Below, piece after piece: positions 1 to 7,295 of a stretch of 30,140 nt of DNA. Numbering within the stretch: the first letter of the stretch is position 1; the number at the start of each line of letters is the position of its first letter. The stretch spans positions 1-30,140 of the forward strand of contig DATGEP010000270.1 of the NCBI GenBank assembly GCA_035310125.1, written 5' to 3'. The translations under genes were made by a program, and so were the position numbers. The notes under the pieces are model-generated. The model saw nothing but the letters and a program-made list of their open reading frames with translations, was not told the DNA's origin and did not search any database. The stretch is from DATGEP01 sp035310125 (GTDB lineage: Bacteria; Chloroflexota; Ktedonobacteria; Ktedonobacterales; JADMIN01).

Positions 1-1
1 C

Positions 2-172
2 TCCGATAGCTGCCTACAATACTACGGCGGCATGGGCTACATGGAGGAGACACCCATCACGCGCGCCTTCCGCGACTCCCGCCTGCTCTCCATCGGCGGC
101 GGCGCCGACGAAGTCATGCTCGGCATCATCGCCAAAATTGAAGGCATCCTGCCCGGCAAAACAAAATCGTAG
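2..172 (+). CDS. acyl-CoA dehydrogenase, C-terminal fragment (5' end outside window)
   Basis: The reading frame enters from the left edge and ends with TAG at 170-172, leaving 56 residues. The visible part contains YYGGMGYMEETPITRAFRDS followed by a Leu/Ile-rich helix with IGGGADEVM. This is the typical FAD-binding C-terminal helix pair of the acyl-CoA dehydrogenase family, which oxidises acyl-CoA to trans-2-enoyl-CoA and passes electrons to ETF. The following genes (AtuA-like protein, hydratase, biotin carboxylase) suggest the substrate is a branched acyl-CoA, such as isovaleryl-CoA or citronellyl-CoA; this is inference. The stop codon lies inside a GTAGGGGCG repeat that starts a pair of hairpins. 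The N-terminal and middle domains, including the catalytic Glu region, are not visible. Confidence 0.9.
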   Translation, partial: SDSCLQYYGGMGYMEETPITRAFRDSRLLSIGGGADEVMLGIIAKIEGILPGKTKS

Positions 173-211
173 GGGCGTCCGGCGGACGCCCTCGGGCGTG
201 GCGGACGCCCG
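169..211 (+). repeat. REP-like element: GTAGGGGCG plus two tandem hairpins
   Basis: Two adjacent inverted repeats follow the dehydrogenase stop. The first has 8-bp arms GGGCGTCC/GGACGCCC (173-191) with a GGC loop. The second has 7-bp arms CGGGCGT/ACGCCCG (193-211) with a GGCGG loop. The first nine bases, GTAGGGGCG, recur at 1751 and, inverted, near 29478 and 29631. There is no T-tract, so this looks like a repetitive extragenic palindrome rather than an ordinary terminator. It may still stabilise mRNA or reduce readthrough into the AtuA-like gene. Confidence 0.6.
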
Positions 212-307
212 TTGGGGGGAGTGACACTCCTTGCTGTCCACTGCGTCCTCCCTTTCCCGCTCTGCGTGCTCTGCGCTCAATCTCCCGTCTCGCAAAGGAT
301 CACACCT

Positions 308-1669
308 ATGTTCCGCATCGGTTCCGCCGAAGGCTTCTACGGCGACGACGTGACGCGCGCCCTGCCTATGATCACGGGTGGCCACGTGGATGTCGTTTGC
401 TTCGAGGCGCTCTCCGAGCTGACCCTGGCGATCTTGCGGCGCGACCAGATGCGCGACCCCACGCGCGGCTTCACCCGCGACATCGCCACCATCGCCGAGC
501 ACATCCTCCCGCTGGCCTTCGCTCGCCATATTCCCCTCATCACCAACGGCGGCGGCCTCAACCCTGAAAGCGCCGCCGCACTCGTCCGCGCCACCGCTGA
601 GCGCAACGGGCTGCGTGGCCTCAAGATCGCCACTGTCACCGGCGACGATCTGCTACCCCGGCTGCCCGACCTCCTGGCCTCCGGCGAGACGCTGGCGAAC
701 ATCGAGACGGGCGAATCGCTCACGCTAGACGGCCCGCCCCTTGTCACCGCCAACGCCTATCTCGGCGCCGCGCCCATCGTGGACGCACTGGCCCAGGGCG
801 CGGACATCGTCATCACCGGTCGCGTCGCCGATCCCTGCCTCTACCTCGCGCCCCTCATCCACCACTACGGCTGGGCCTGGAACGACTGGAATCGCCTCGC
901 GAGTGGAATCATCTGCGGTCACCTGCTCGAATGCACCGGTCAGGTCGTCGGCGGGAACAGCCTCGCCCTCATTGACACACTGGATGCTGAAGCTCTGGCC
1001 CATCCCGGTTATCCCATCGCGCACGTCGAGGCCGATGGGAGCTTCGTCATGACCAAGGTGCCCGGCACGCCGGGCCGCGTTTCAGTGGAAACCGTCAAAG
1101 AGCAGCTCCTCTACGAGATGCACGACCCCAGCGCCTACCTCACGCCCGATGTCGTCGCCGACATCACGTCGCTCCGTCTGGAAGACGCGGGCCCGGACCG
1201 TGTGGCCGTCTCGCGTATCACCGGCCATCCACGCACGCCCACCCTCAAAGTCAACATCGCCCGGCTTGAGGGCTACTGCCGCGAGCTGATCTTCACCCTT
1301 GGCTGGCCGGCTGTCTGGCGCAAAGAAGAGCAGCTCAAAGGCATGCTGGCCGCTGCCTGGGAGGGCCTGCCCATCACCCGCGTCGAGTATCAGCACCTCG
1401 GCCTGGATAGTCTCTACGGCCCGCTCGCCCCGCTGCCAGATGACCCCATCGAGCTCATCTTGCGCGTCATGTTCACCGCCAGCGACACCGATACACTCAA
1501 ATCCGCCGTCCGCCGCGCGATGGCGCTCGGCCTCTCCGGGCCAGCGGGCATGTCTGTCTCTGGCACTACCGTCGGTGCCGACCCACGCCCCTTACTCGGA
1601 CTCTGGCCCGCGCTTGTCCCCCGCGCAGCCGTCGAGCCGCGCATTACCGTCACGCTCACGGAGGTCTAG
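308..1669 (+). CDS. AtuA-family protein (DUF1446 / acyclic terpene utilisation)
   Basis: The product is 453 aa. The start ATG at 308 is chosen because AAAGGA lies 8-9 nt upstream and the family N-terminus begins with this FRIGSAEGFYGDD type of sequence; an in-frame upstream start at 212 would add unrelated residues translated from repeat DNA. Family features are the early GSAEGFYGD segment, VDVVCFEALSE, the Gly-rich ITNGGGLNPESAA segment and ITGRVADPCLYLAPL. AtuA proteins are needed for acyclic terpene (citronellol/geraniol) and leucine-type catabolism in Pseudomonas, but the reaction is not firmly assigned. Here it lies between an acyl-CoA dehydrogenase and a hydratase in one strand-consistent operon. 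The C-terminal ferredoxin-fold-like domain found fused in the long AtuA proteins is encoded separately by the next gene, 3 nt downstream. Confidence 0.85.
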   Translation: MFRIGSAEGFYGDDVTRALPMITGGHVDVVCFEALSELTLAILRRDQMRDPTRGFTRDIATIAEHILPLAFARHIPLITNGGGLNPESAAALVRATAERNGLRGLKIATVTGDDLLPRLPDLLASGETLANIETGESLTLDGPPLVTANAYLGAAPIVDALAQGADIVITGRVADPCLYLAPLIHHYGWAWNDWNRLASGIICGHLLECTGQVVGGNSLALIDTLDAEALAHPGYPIAHVEADGSFVMTKVPGTPGRVSVETVKEQLLYEMHDPSAYLTPDVVADITSLRLEDAGPDRVAVSRITGHPRTPTLKVNIARLEGYCRELIFTLGWPAVWRKEEQLKGMLAAAWEGLPITRVEYQHLGLDSLYGPLAPLPDDPIELILRVMFTASDTDTLKSAVRRAMALGLSGPAGMSVSGTTVGADPRPLLGLWPALVPRAAVEPRITVTLTEV

Positions 1670-1672
1670 CCG

Positions 1673-2098
1673 ATGGACCCAAACGCCACCCAACCCGCTT
1701 CTTCCATACCACCCACGTCCCACCAGCCCGCCACCCCTGTCGCCAGCGGTGTAGGGGCGCTGCCTACCGCGCCCGCCGTCCCACATCTCCGCCGCCTCTA
1801 CGATCTCGCCTATGGCCGCGAGGGCGACAAGGGCAACATCGCCAACGTCAGCGTTATCGCCCGCTCACCTGCCGCCTACGCTGAGCTCAAAGAGAAAATA
1901 ACACCAGAGCGTGTCAAAGCGCATCTCGGCTCGCTCGTTCGTGGCCGTGTGGACCGCTATACGCTGGACAACATCGAGGCGCTGAACTTCGTGCTGCACG
2001 ACGCGCTGGATGGTGGCGCGACGCGCTCCCTCCGGCTAGACAGTCTAGGCAAGTCACTGGCTGGCGCGCTACTCCACTTGCCTGTTGACGAGGAATGA
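1673..2098 (+). CDS. small AtuA-like C-terminal domain protein
   Basis: The product is 141 aa. From about residue 39, LRRLYDLAYGREGDKGN and the following NVSVIARSP match the domain found at the C-terminus of long AtuA proteins (AtuA-like ferredoxin-fold type), including the GDKGN turn. The first 38 residues are a low-complexity Pro/Thr/Ser/Ala extension not expected for this domain. Part of that extension is encoded by a GTAGGGGCGCTGCCTAC repeat (1751-1767) also found in non-coding DNA at the right end of the window. The start at 1673 lies 3 nt after the previous stop, with GGAGGT overlapping that gene's end. It probably works as a partner subunit of the AtuA-like protein; this is inference from the fused homologues and the tight spacing. 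A shorter downstream start cannot be excluded, but no Met precedes the domain. Confidence 0.75.
   Translation: MDPNATQPASSIPPTSHQPATPVASGVGALPTAPAVPHLRRLYDLAYGREGDKGNIANVSVIARSPAAYAELKEKITPERVKAHLGSLVRGRVDRYTLDNIEALNFVLHDALDGGATRSLRLDSLGKSLAGALLHLPVDEE
1751..1767 (+). repeat. GTAGGGGCG-family repeat inside a coding region
   Basis: The sequence GTAGGGGCGCTGCCTAC matches, in inverted orientation, copies at 29462-29478 and 29615-29631. Its first nine bases match the element at 169. It lies in frame in the Pro-rich leader of the small AtuA-like gene, where it encodes part of the VGALPT segment. Confidence 0.65.
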
Positions 2099-2107
2099 GT
2101 CATAAAG

Positions 2108-2884
2108 ATGTTTGATACCATCATCCGCGAAATCAACGGCCCCGTCGCCACTCTCACGCTCAATCGCCCCGCTGTGCGCAACGCCATGAGCAACCGCATG
2201 GTTGACGAGCTGCTGGACTGCTTCACTGAGCTAGCGGGCGAAGCGTACGCGGACATCCGTGCCGTCATCCTGCGCGCCGCTGGCGATGTCTTCTGCGCGG
2301 GCGGCGATGTCCGCGACCTTAGCGCAAGTGGATCGCCCGGCGAGAGCGACGCCGTGGGCCGCCTGGATCAGCTTCTGCGCGCCGTCAATGAAGCGCCGCA
2401 GGTGGTAATCGCGCGCGTGCAGGGGCCGGCGCTGGGCGGCGGCTTAGGTCTCATCTGTGTCGCGGACATTGTCGTCGCTGGATCGCGGGCGTCCTTCGGC
2501 ATGCCAGAGGTGCGGCTGGGTATCGTTCCCGCGCTCATTTCCCCCTTTGTCGTCGCTCGCCTTGGATTACCGCGCGCCAGATATCTGATGCTCACCGGCC
2601 AGCGGTTCTCCGCCGAGGAAGCGTATGCGTTTGGGCTTGTCCATGAGCTGTTCCCCGATGAGGATCTGGAAGTTGCCGGCAAAGGTGTCGTGGATGAAAT
2701 CCTGAAATGCGCCCCACATGCACTGCGCGAATGTAAACGACTCCTCTTCACGGTCGCCACCGACTCCGATACCCTCGCCTATCGCATAGACCTCCTGAAC
2801 CGTCTCCGCGCCAGCGACGAGGCCCAGCAGGGCATGCGTGCCTTCCTCACGAAGCAGACCGCACCCTGGATACCGAATCCATAG
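2108..2884 (+). CDS. enoyl-CoA hydratase/isomerase family protein (methylglutaconyl-/isohexenylglutaconyl-CoA hydratase candidate)
   Basis: The product is 258 aa, the normal length for a crotonase-fold enzyme. Oxyanion-hole segments are CAGGDVRDL (63-71) and GPALGGGLGL (106-115). MPEVRLGIVPA (132-142) carries the second catalytic-region Glu. In classical enoyl-CoA hydratases the second segment ends GGGxE; here that Glu is replaced by Gly, as in LiuC-like hydratases that keep only one acidic residue. The protein probably hydrates the glutaconyl-type CoA made by the biotin carboxylase encoded next, as in leucine (Liu) or acyclic terpene (Atu) pathways. Substrate assignment rests on context only. 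The gene is separated from the previous one by 9 nt, so co-transcription is likely. Confidence 0.8.
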   Translation: MFDTIIREINGPVATLTLNRPAVRNAMSNRMVDELLDCFTELAGEAYADIRAVILRAAGDVFCAGGDVRDLSASGSPGESDAVGRLDQLLRAVNEAPQVVIARVQGPALGGGLGLICVADIVVAGSRASFGMPEVRLGIVPALISPFVVARLGLPRARYLMLTGQRFSAEEAYAFGLVHELFPDEDLEVAGKGVVDEILKCAPHALRECKRLLFTVATDSDTLAYRIDLLNRLRASDEAQQGMRAFLTKQTAPWIPNP

Positions 2885-2922
2885 GTAACACCATGTGCAC
2901 CACGACGAACAATTTTGAATCG

Positions 2923-3061
2923 CGGCAGAATCGGCAACTCCTCTCGCTTCCCTCGGCGGCGCTCGATATGCGCCGCGTCCTCTGTCGCGAATCTCGTATT
3001 CCGGCAGAATCGGCAACCGTCGCCAGAAAGTGACAGCGCACATGCGGCAGAATCGGCAACC
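2923..3061 (-). repeat. three copies of the GGTTGCCGATTCTGCCGG repeat, inverted
   Basis: Copies read on the minus strand at 2923-2938, 3002-3018 and 3045-3061 share the core TTGCCGATTCTGCCG. The middle copy continues on the minus strand as GGAATACGAGATTCG, almost identical to the 30-bp unit at 29503-29562. The starts are 79 and 43 bp apart; 79 and 41-42 bp spacings also occur in the right-hand array. An A/G-rich stretch GGGAAGCGAGAGG precedes the leftmost copy (on the minus strand), and a nearly identical stretch precedes the copy at 29313. The last copy runs into the biotin carboxylase coding frame. Confidence 0.85.
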
Positions 3062-5111
3062 CTCACACCACATACCGTATGGGAAAGCGCCTGGGCGCGA
3101 CACTCAGCTCTTCCGCAAAATCCTCATTGCCAATCGGGGTGAGATTGCTTGCCGTGTCATGCGCACGTGTCGCGCGATGGGCATCGCCACCGTCGCCGTC
3201 TATTCTGATCCCGATGCTGGCGCCCGCCACGTCCGAGAGGCTGACGAAGCCGTGTGCCTGGGCGGAGCTACGTCTGCTGAAACGTACCTCGATATCGGCA
3301 AGCTCCTTGCCGCCGCCGCCCGCAGCGGCGCAAGCGCGATCCACCCGGGTTACGGCTTCCTCGCCGAGAGCGCATCGTTCGCCTCTGCCTGCCGGGAGGC
3401 CGGCATCACATTCATCGGTCCCGAACCCGAGGTTATCGCTCGCATGGGCCTCAAGCGCGAGGCGAAGCTCCTCATGGCGCAAGCCGGTGTGCCCGTCGTT
3501 CCCGGCTACGACGGGAACGACCAATCCGACGCGGCGTTTCTCGCGGCGGCGCGCGACATCGGCTTTCCCGTCATGATCAAGGCCTCCGCTGGCGGCGGCG
3601 GCAAGGGTATGCGCGCGGTGCGTGACGAGTCAGACCTCCTGGACGCGCTCGCGTCCGCTCGGCGCGAGGCGCAATCCGCCTTCGGCGACGGTACGCTCAT
3701 CCTCGAACGAGTTATCCCCGCGCCGCGCCATGTCGAGTTCCAGATCTTCGGCGATGACTACGGCGGCCTCGTACACATGGGAGAGCGCGAATGCACCATC
3801 CAGCGCCGCCACCAGAAGATCATCGAGGAGACGCCCTCAACCGCCCTCACACCAGCGCTGCGTGCCCGCATGGCGGCCGCCGCTCTCACCGTTGGACGCA
3901 CGCTCAGCTACACCAACGCTGGCACCGTCGAATTCATCCTGGATCCCACCGGCGACTTCTACTTCCTCGAAGTCAACACCCGTCTCCAGGTCGAGCATCC
4001 CGTCACCGAGCTTGTCACCGCCCTGGATCTCGTTCGCTGGCAAATCCTCCTCGCCGAAGGTCACTCCCTGCCGCTGTCACAGGACGACATCACCTTCACC
4101 GGTCACGCCATCGAGGCGCGCGTGTACGCCGAAGATCCCGCCAATGGTTTCCTTCCCGCGACTGGTCATATCACCCTCTGGCGCGAGCCATCGGGTGAAG
4201 GTGTGCGCGTAGACGCCGGCATCGCGACCGGCACGATAGTCTCGCCCTACTACGACCCCATGCTCGCCAAGATCAGCGCGCACGGCGTTGACCGCGAGGA
4301 GGCGCTCCGTCGCCTGGAGCGCGCGCTGGCCCATACCACGCTCTTCGGCGTACGCAACAACCTCGCCTTCCTCCGCCGCGTCCTCCTCCATCCCGCGCAC
4401 GTCGCCGGTCGTCTCAGCACCGCTTTCCTCGATCACCACGCCGGGCAGCTGCTCGCCCCAGCAACGCCGCCAGTCCAGGGCTTCTCTGGCATAGAGACAG
4501 CTGCGCTCGTGGCCGCCCTCGCCCGCCAGAGTACCGGCTCGCCGCTGCGTTACTGGCGCAACAATGTCAATCGTCCAGTGATCGAACGTTTCAGTAATGG
4601 CGAGTCCGAAGATACCGCGCTAATTGAGGTGCGCCTGACGCCAACGTCTCCAAATCGTTACGCCGCTATACTCATTCATGGCGCGCGCGAAGCAGTCGCC
4701 GCGCTCGACCTCCGCGAGCAAGCTGGCATAGACATCGCCATCGCGCTCGATGGGCATCTGCTGCGGGCCACGACGCTGGCAACCGGTGGAGGTGGGTGGG
4801 ATGTGAAGGTTGGCGATGACAGCTACCGGCTCACCTGGCGCTCGCCGCTTCCTGAGCCGGAGTTGCCAGCCGGGTCCGCTGGCTCGCTTGCCGCGCCCAT
4901 GCCAGGCCAGGTGCTCGCTGTGCTTGTCGCGCAAGGTCAGGCGGTTAGCGCCGGTGATCCGTTGCTCATCTTAGAAGCCATGAAGATGGAGCATACCATT
5001 CGCGCCCCGTCCGATGGCCTCGTGGCCGCGCTCCACTTCGGCTCGGGCGATCAGGTGCCCGCCGGAGCCACGCTGGTGACGATCCAGCAGCAAGTGGCCA
5101 CCGAATCGTAG
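3042..5111 (+). CDS. acyl-CoA carboxylase alpha subunit (biotin carboxylase plus biotin carrier)
   Basis: The product is about 689 aa, the usual size for the alpha subunit of methylcrotonyl-, geranyl- or propionyl-CoA carboxylase. It begins its conserved part with FRKILIANRGEIACRV, followed by the biotin carboxylase N-domain, ATP-grasp with the Gly-rich ASAGGGGKGMR loop and EVNTRLQVEHPVTE, the BC C-domain, a linker domain and a C-terminal biotinyl domain with EAMKMEH, whose Lys is biotinylated. It carboxylates biotin using ATP and bicarbonate; the carboxyltransferase partner is not in the window. No ATG immediately precedes FRKILIANRG, where homologues usually start. The nearest starts are ATG 3042 and GTG 3030, so about 24 extra residues (MRQNRQPSHH...) are encoded, the first by the adjacent repeat. 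Neither start has a strong ribosome binding site. Confidence 0.88.
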   Translation: MRQNRQPSHHIPYGKAPGRDTQLFRKILIANRGEIACRVMRTCRAMGIATVAVYSDPDAGARHVREADEAVCLGGATSAETYLDIGKLLAAAARSGASAIHPGYGFLAESASFASACREAGITFIGPEPEVIARMGLKREAKLLMAQAGVPVVPGYDGNDQSDAAFLAAARDIGFPVMIKASAGGGGKGMRAVRDESDLLDALASARREAQSAFGDGTLILERVIPAPRHVEFQIFGDDYGGLVHMGERECTIQRRHQKIIEETPSTALTPALRARMAAAALTVGRTLSYTNAGTVEFILDPTGDFYFLEVNTRLQVEHPVTELVTALDLVRWQILLAEGHSLPLSQDDITFTGHAIEARVYAEDPANGFLPATGHITLWREPSGEGVRVDAGIATGTIVSPYYDPMLAKISAHGVDREEALRRLERALAHTTLFGVRNNLAFLRRVLLHPAHVAGRLSTAFLDHHAGQLLAPATPPVQGFSGIETAALVAALARQSTGSPLRYWRNNVNRPVIERFSNGESEDTALIEVRLTPTSPNRYAAILIHGAREAVAALDLREQAGIDIAIALDGHLLRATTLATGGGGWDVKVGDDSYRLTWRSPLPEPELPAGSAGSLAAPMPGQVLAVLVAQGQAVSAGDPLLILEAMKMEHTIRAPSDGLVAALHFGSGDQVPAGATLVTIQQQVATES

Positions 5112-5116
5112 TGTGA

Positions 5117-5266
5117 TCATGCTACCAGCGCTCCCATGACCGTTTCGAAGCGCTCAATCAGCCCTCGCCGAACGACCTCGCTCGCCGTATCACCCATGAA
5201 GTCCAGATACGGAGTGGCCGGATGCACTGTCGCGATAATGCACCCGGCCACTTCGCAACATCCCAT
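5117..5266 (-). CDS. 49-aa protein of unknown function, coupled to the RNA ligase gene
   Basis: The ATG at 5264-5266 overlaps the RNA ligase stop codon (TGATG on the minus strand), a typical arrangement for translational coupling. The 49-residue product starts MGCCEVAGC and continues with an IIATVHPATPYLDFMGD stretch, then an amphipathic RRGLIERFETVMGALVA tail. Codons end mostly in G or C, like the neighbouring genes, and the frame ends cleanly six bases before the end of the convergent carboxylase gene. The Cys-Cys and later Cys near the N-terminus could bind metal, but this is speculation. I do not recognise a family. It could alternatively be the degraded end of a longer RNA ligase C-terminus, but the conserved ligase motifs are all upstream. 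Confidence 0.45.
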   Translation of the reverse strand: MGCCEVAGCIIATVHPATPYLDFMGDTASEVVRRGLIERFETVMGALVA

Positions 5267-6309
5267 CAGTTGTACTCCGTCGCGTCACCGCCGCGCGTCA
5301 GGTACGCCGCGCCGACGTGCTTGAGCACCACGCGGCCGATCTCCTCACACTCCCGCGGAGTCTCCGGACGGATCACAACCCCTTCGCGGATGTGCGCCCC
5401 AGTGCCGGAGATCGTCTCTTTGCCCTCAGCGAGCGCCAGCACCCGCTCCTTTTCGAATGGACCCACATACAGCACCGGAACGAAGGGTAGACCCATCGCG
5501 CTCGCCGCCGTGCGCGCCTCCGCATACGGCAGCAGCTCGCGATCCACGGCGATGTCGAAGACGGCGATACGCAGCCCCAACGCGGGATTGTACGTCAGGT
5601 CCTGGATCTTCCTCCCGTTGGGCGTATGAGTCCCGTACACCTCCGCAAAGACCTGCACCGGCCGCGCCGTCCCATACAATGCCTCGATGCGCTCGTGCAC
5701 GGTGTATTGCAGCGCCGCCTGCCAGTAGATGTTCGTCTCGTCTCGCTTCAGCACCAGATGCCGGTCTGCCATGCCCTTTGACGAAACATAGTGCTCACCC
5801 TCGCAGACGCCGAAGAGGCCGCAGGTACCGTGAATCTTCTCCGTCACATAGACTGGCTCGCCCTCCGCCAGAAGATGCGGGTAGCGGTTGTAGGCATCCA
5901 CGTCGTAGCTCTGCCACCACACCGGCGCCGGCGCCGGATCCCCCTGCATCCCAAAGGGAATCTCTGGCTCCCACTTCGTAACTCCCAGCTCCTCTGCCAC
6001 GTCCTCACCCGGCTTCCATTCTGGGCGCGCGGGCAAAACGATGCCTTGACTCAACACGCCGCGCAGCTTTGTCGCCCGCACGCGATCGTGCTGTGGTCCC
6101 GCCAGATAGCTCCGTATGTTCAGCGTCTCAATAAGATCAGCAGGCAGCAGCGAGGCTTCAGGGATATACGCGACGAGATCGTTCGGATGAAATTGCCCCT
6201 TCTGGACGATGACGCGGTAGTTGCCGACGACTGCCAGATCGAGGCGGTCGGCGTTGGGATGCGGCTCAACATTCGTCAGAGGCAGCACTTCAACTATGAA
6301 CTTCGCCAT
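5266..6309 (-). CDS. RNA ligase, DRB0094 (Deinococcus Rnl5) type
   Basis: The product is 347 aa if it starts at ATG 6309 (GTG 6321 is the alternative; an AGGAGG at 6324-6329 lies between good distances for both). An N-terminal OB-like domain (about 1-110, with NADRLDLAVVGNYRVIVQKGQF) is followed by a nucleotidyltransferase domain. Motif I is EKIHGT, with K158 as the predicted AMP-accepting lysine. Motif III is FAEVYG (E223), then FDI (251-253), motif IV EGVVIRP and motif V VLKHVG (K330). DraRnl of Deinococcus seals 3'-OH/5'-phosphate nicks in duplexes whose 3'-OH strand is RNA. This protein probably repairs nicked RNA in the cytoplasm. It is transcribed away from the ferritin-like gene, separated from it by a terminator, and is followed by a small overlapping gene. 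Confidence 0.85.
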   Translation of the reverse strand: MAKFIVEVLPLTNVEPHPNADRLDLAVVGNYRVIVQKGQFHPNDLVAYIPEASLLPADLIETLNIRSYLAGPQHDRVRATKLRGVLSQGIVLPARPEWKPGEDVAEELGVTKWEPEIPFGMQGDPAPAPVWWQSYDVDAYNRYPHLLAEGEPVYVTEKIHGTCGLFGVCEGEHYVSSKGMADRHLVLKRDETNIYWQAALQYTVHERIEALYGTARPVQVFAEVYGTHTPNGRKIQDLTYNPALGLRIAVFDIAVDRELLPYAEARTAASAMGLPFVPVLYVGPFEKERVLALAEGKETISGTGAHIREGVVIRPETPRECEEIGRVVLKHVGAAYLTRGGDATEYN

Positions 6310-6443
6310 ACACGGACTCACTCCCTCCTAACGGATAGTCGCCTCCCGCGCGCATCCGTTGCGCACGCGGGCTGCATGACAACACAGTCTCCAGCTCATT
6401 TGCCGGAAACACCATACGGGAAAAGAACCCACACAACGAGAAA

Positions 6444-6473
6444 GGGGACCGGAGCTTCTTGGCCCCGATCCCC
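6444..6473 (-). terminator. intrinsic terminator after the ferritin-like gene
   Basis: Read on the minus strand, a 12-bp stem GGGGATCGGGGC/GCTCCGGTCCCC (two G-T wobbles) closes a CAAGAA loop and is followed by TTTCTCGTT. It lies about 20 bp downstream of the ferritin-like stop and upstream of the RNA ligase, so the two minus-strand genes are probably separate transcripts. Confidence 0.8.
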
Positions 6474-6494
6474 TAACTGCGCGAATTACCCCTA

Positions 6495-7295
6495 TTACAG
6501 CGGCAAATCTACGTCCATGTCGAAGTCATGGGCCATCTTGAGAATTTCTTGCCGGTACGACTCAACCATCTGAATATCACGGGACCGCATGGCGCTGGTC
6601 GCCCAGGCACGCTCGCGCGGACGCCACATCAGATGCTCGACGAACAGCGGCCACATCTCCTGTGAGACACGCTCGATGGCATGCTTGGTGCGTGGGTTGG
6701 CGCGGCTGAGCAGCAGACGCTCATAACAGACGCCGGAGCCGTGATGAATGCCATCGTCAATAGTCAGTCGGTTACAGATTTCGGCCAGGATGGTATTCGG
6801 AGCCGACTTGGCGATCTGGTGGAACCTTGGAATGACCAGACCCTCGAAGGCGACCTGGAAAAGCCAGATCTTCTCTTCGACGGTATCCACGCTCATCGTG
6901 AGATTGCCCAGCTGCTCCAGGAATGGGTCCGGCTCGCACGTACCGCCGACTTCCTTGGTCAGACGCATCCAGGCTTCGCAGTGGCGGGCCTCGTCACCCG
7001 TCATCGTCGTATAATACAGGCGAGCCTCCTCGTCGGGAGCAGCGGTGAGAAGCTGCACCGAGCATTGGACGGCGATCATGTCCGCCTGAAGCTGCTGCGT
7101 CACCACAGAGCGCCACATGGCGTGGCGGCGAGCTCGCTTCTCCGCCGATCCGATTCCCTCGGGCACTGGAGCAATATTTCCCCACGAGAGCTGGCGAACA
7201 TCCCACGCCTGGCGCTTCGCCAGACCGTAGTAGCGCTGCATGCCCTCGGCGGTGGCTTGCGCAACGCTGGACTTCTCAACTACGTCAATCGACAC
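6495..7295 (-). CDS. diiron ferritin-like protein (R2-like/desaturase-like superfamily)
   Basis: The product is 266 aa from a GTG start with AGGGGG 5-6 nt upstream. It is predicted all-helical, with metal-site motifs spaced as in four-helix-bundle diiron proteins: GDEARHCE (D101-E102-A-R-H105), FEGLVIPRFH (E151) and DDGIHHG (D181 to H184). The usual pattern is E, ExxH, E, E/DxxH. The last three are present, but the first helix shows QQLQADMIA (Q68, D72) where a Glu is expected. Such proteins include ribonucleotide reductase R2-like oxidases, acyl-ACP desaturases and N-oxygenases that activate O2. The exact reaction cannot be assigned. It has its own candidate promoter and terminator, so it appears monocistronic. 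Confidence 0.65.
   Translation of the reverse strand: MSIDVVEKSSVAQATAEGMQRYYGLAKRQAWDVRQLSWGNIAPVPEGIGSAEKRARRHAMWRSVVTQQLQADMIAVQCSVQLLTAAPDEEARLYYTTMTGDEARHCEAWMRLTKEVGGTCEPDPFLEQLGNLTMSVDTVEEKIWLFQVAFEGLVIPRFHQIAKSAPNTILAEICNRLTIDDGIHHGSGVCYERLLLSRANPRTKHAIERVSQEMWPLFVEHLMWRPRERAWATSAMRSRDIQMVESYRQEILKMAHDFDMDVDLPL

Noticed and set aside
5791..6573. 260-codon plus-strand frame
   Set aside because: It overlaps the RNA ligase and the end of the ferritin-like gene on the opposite strand, and crosses a terminator.
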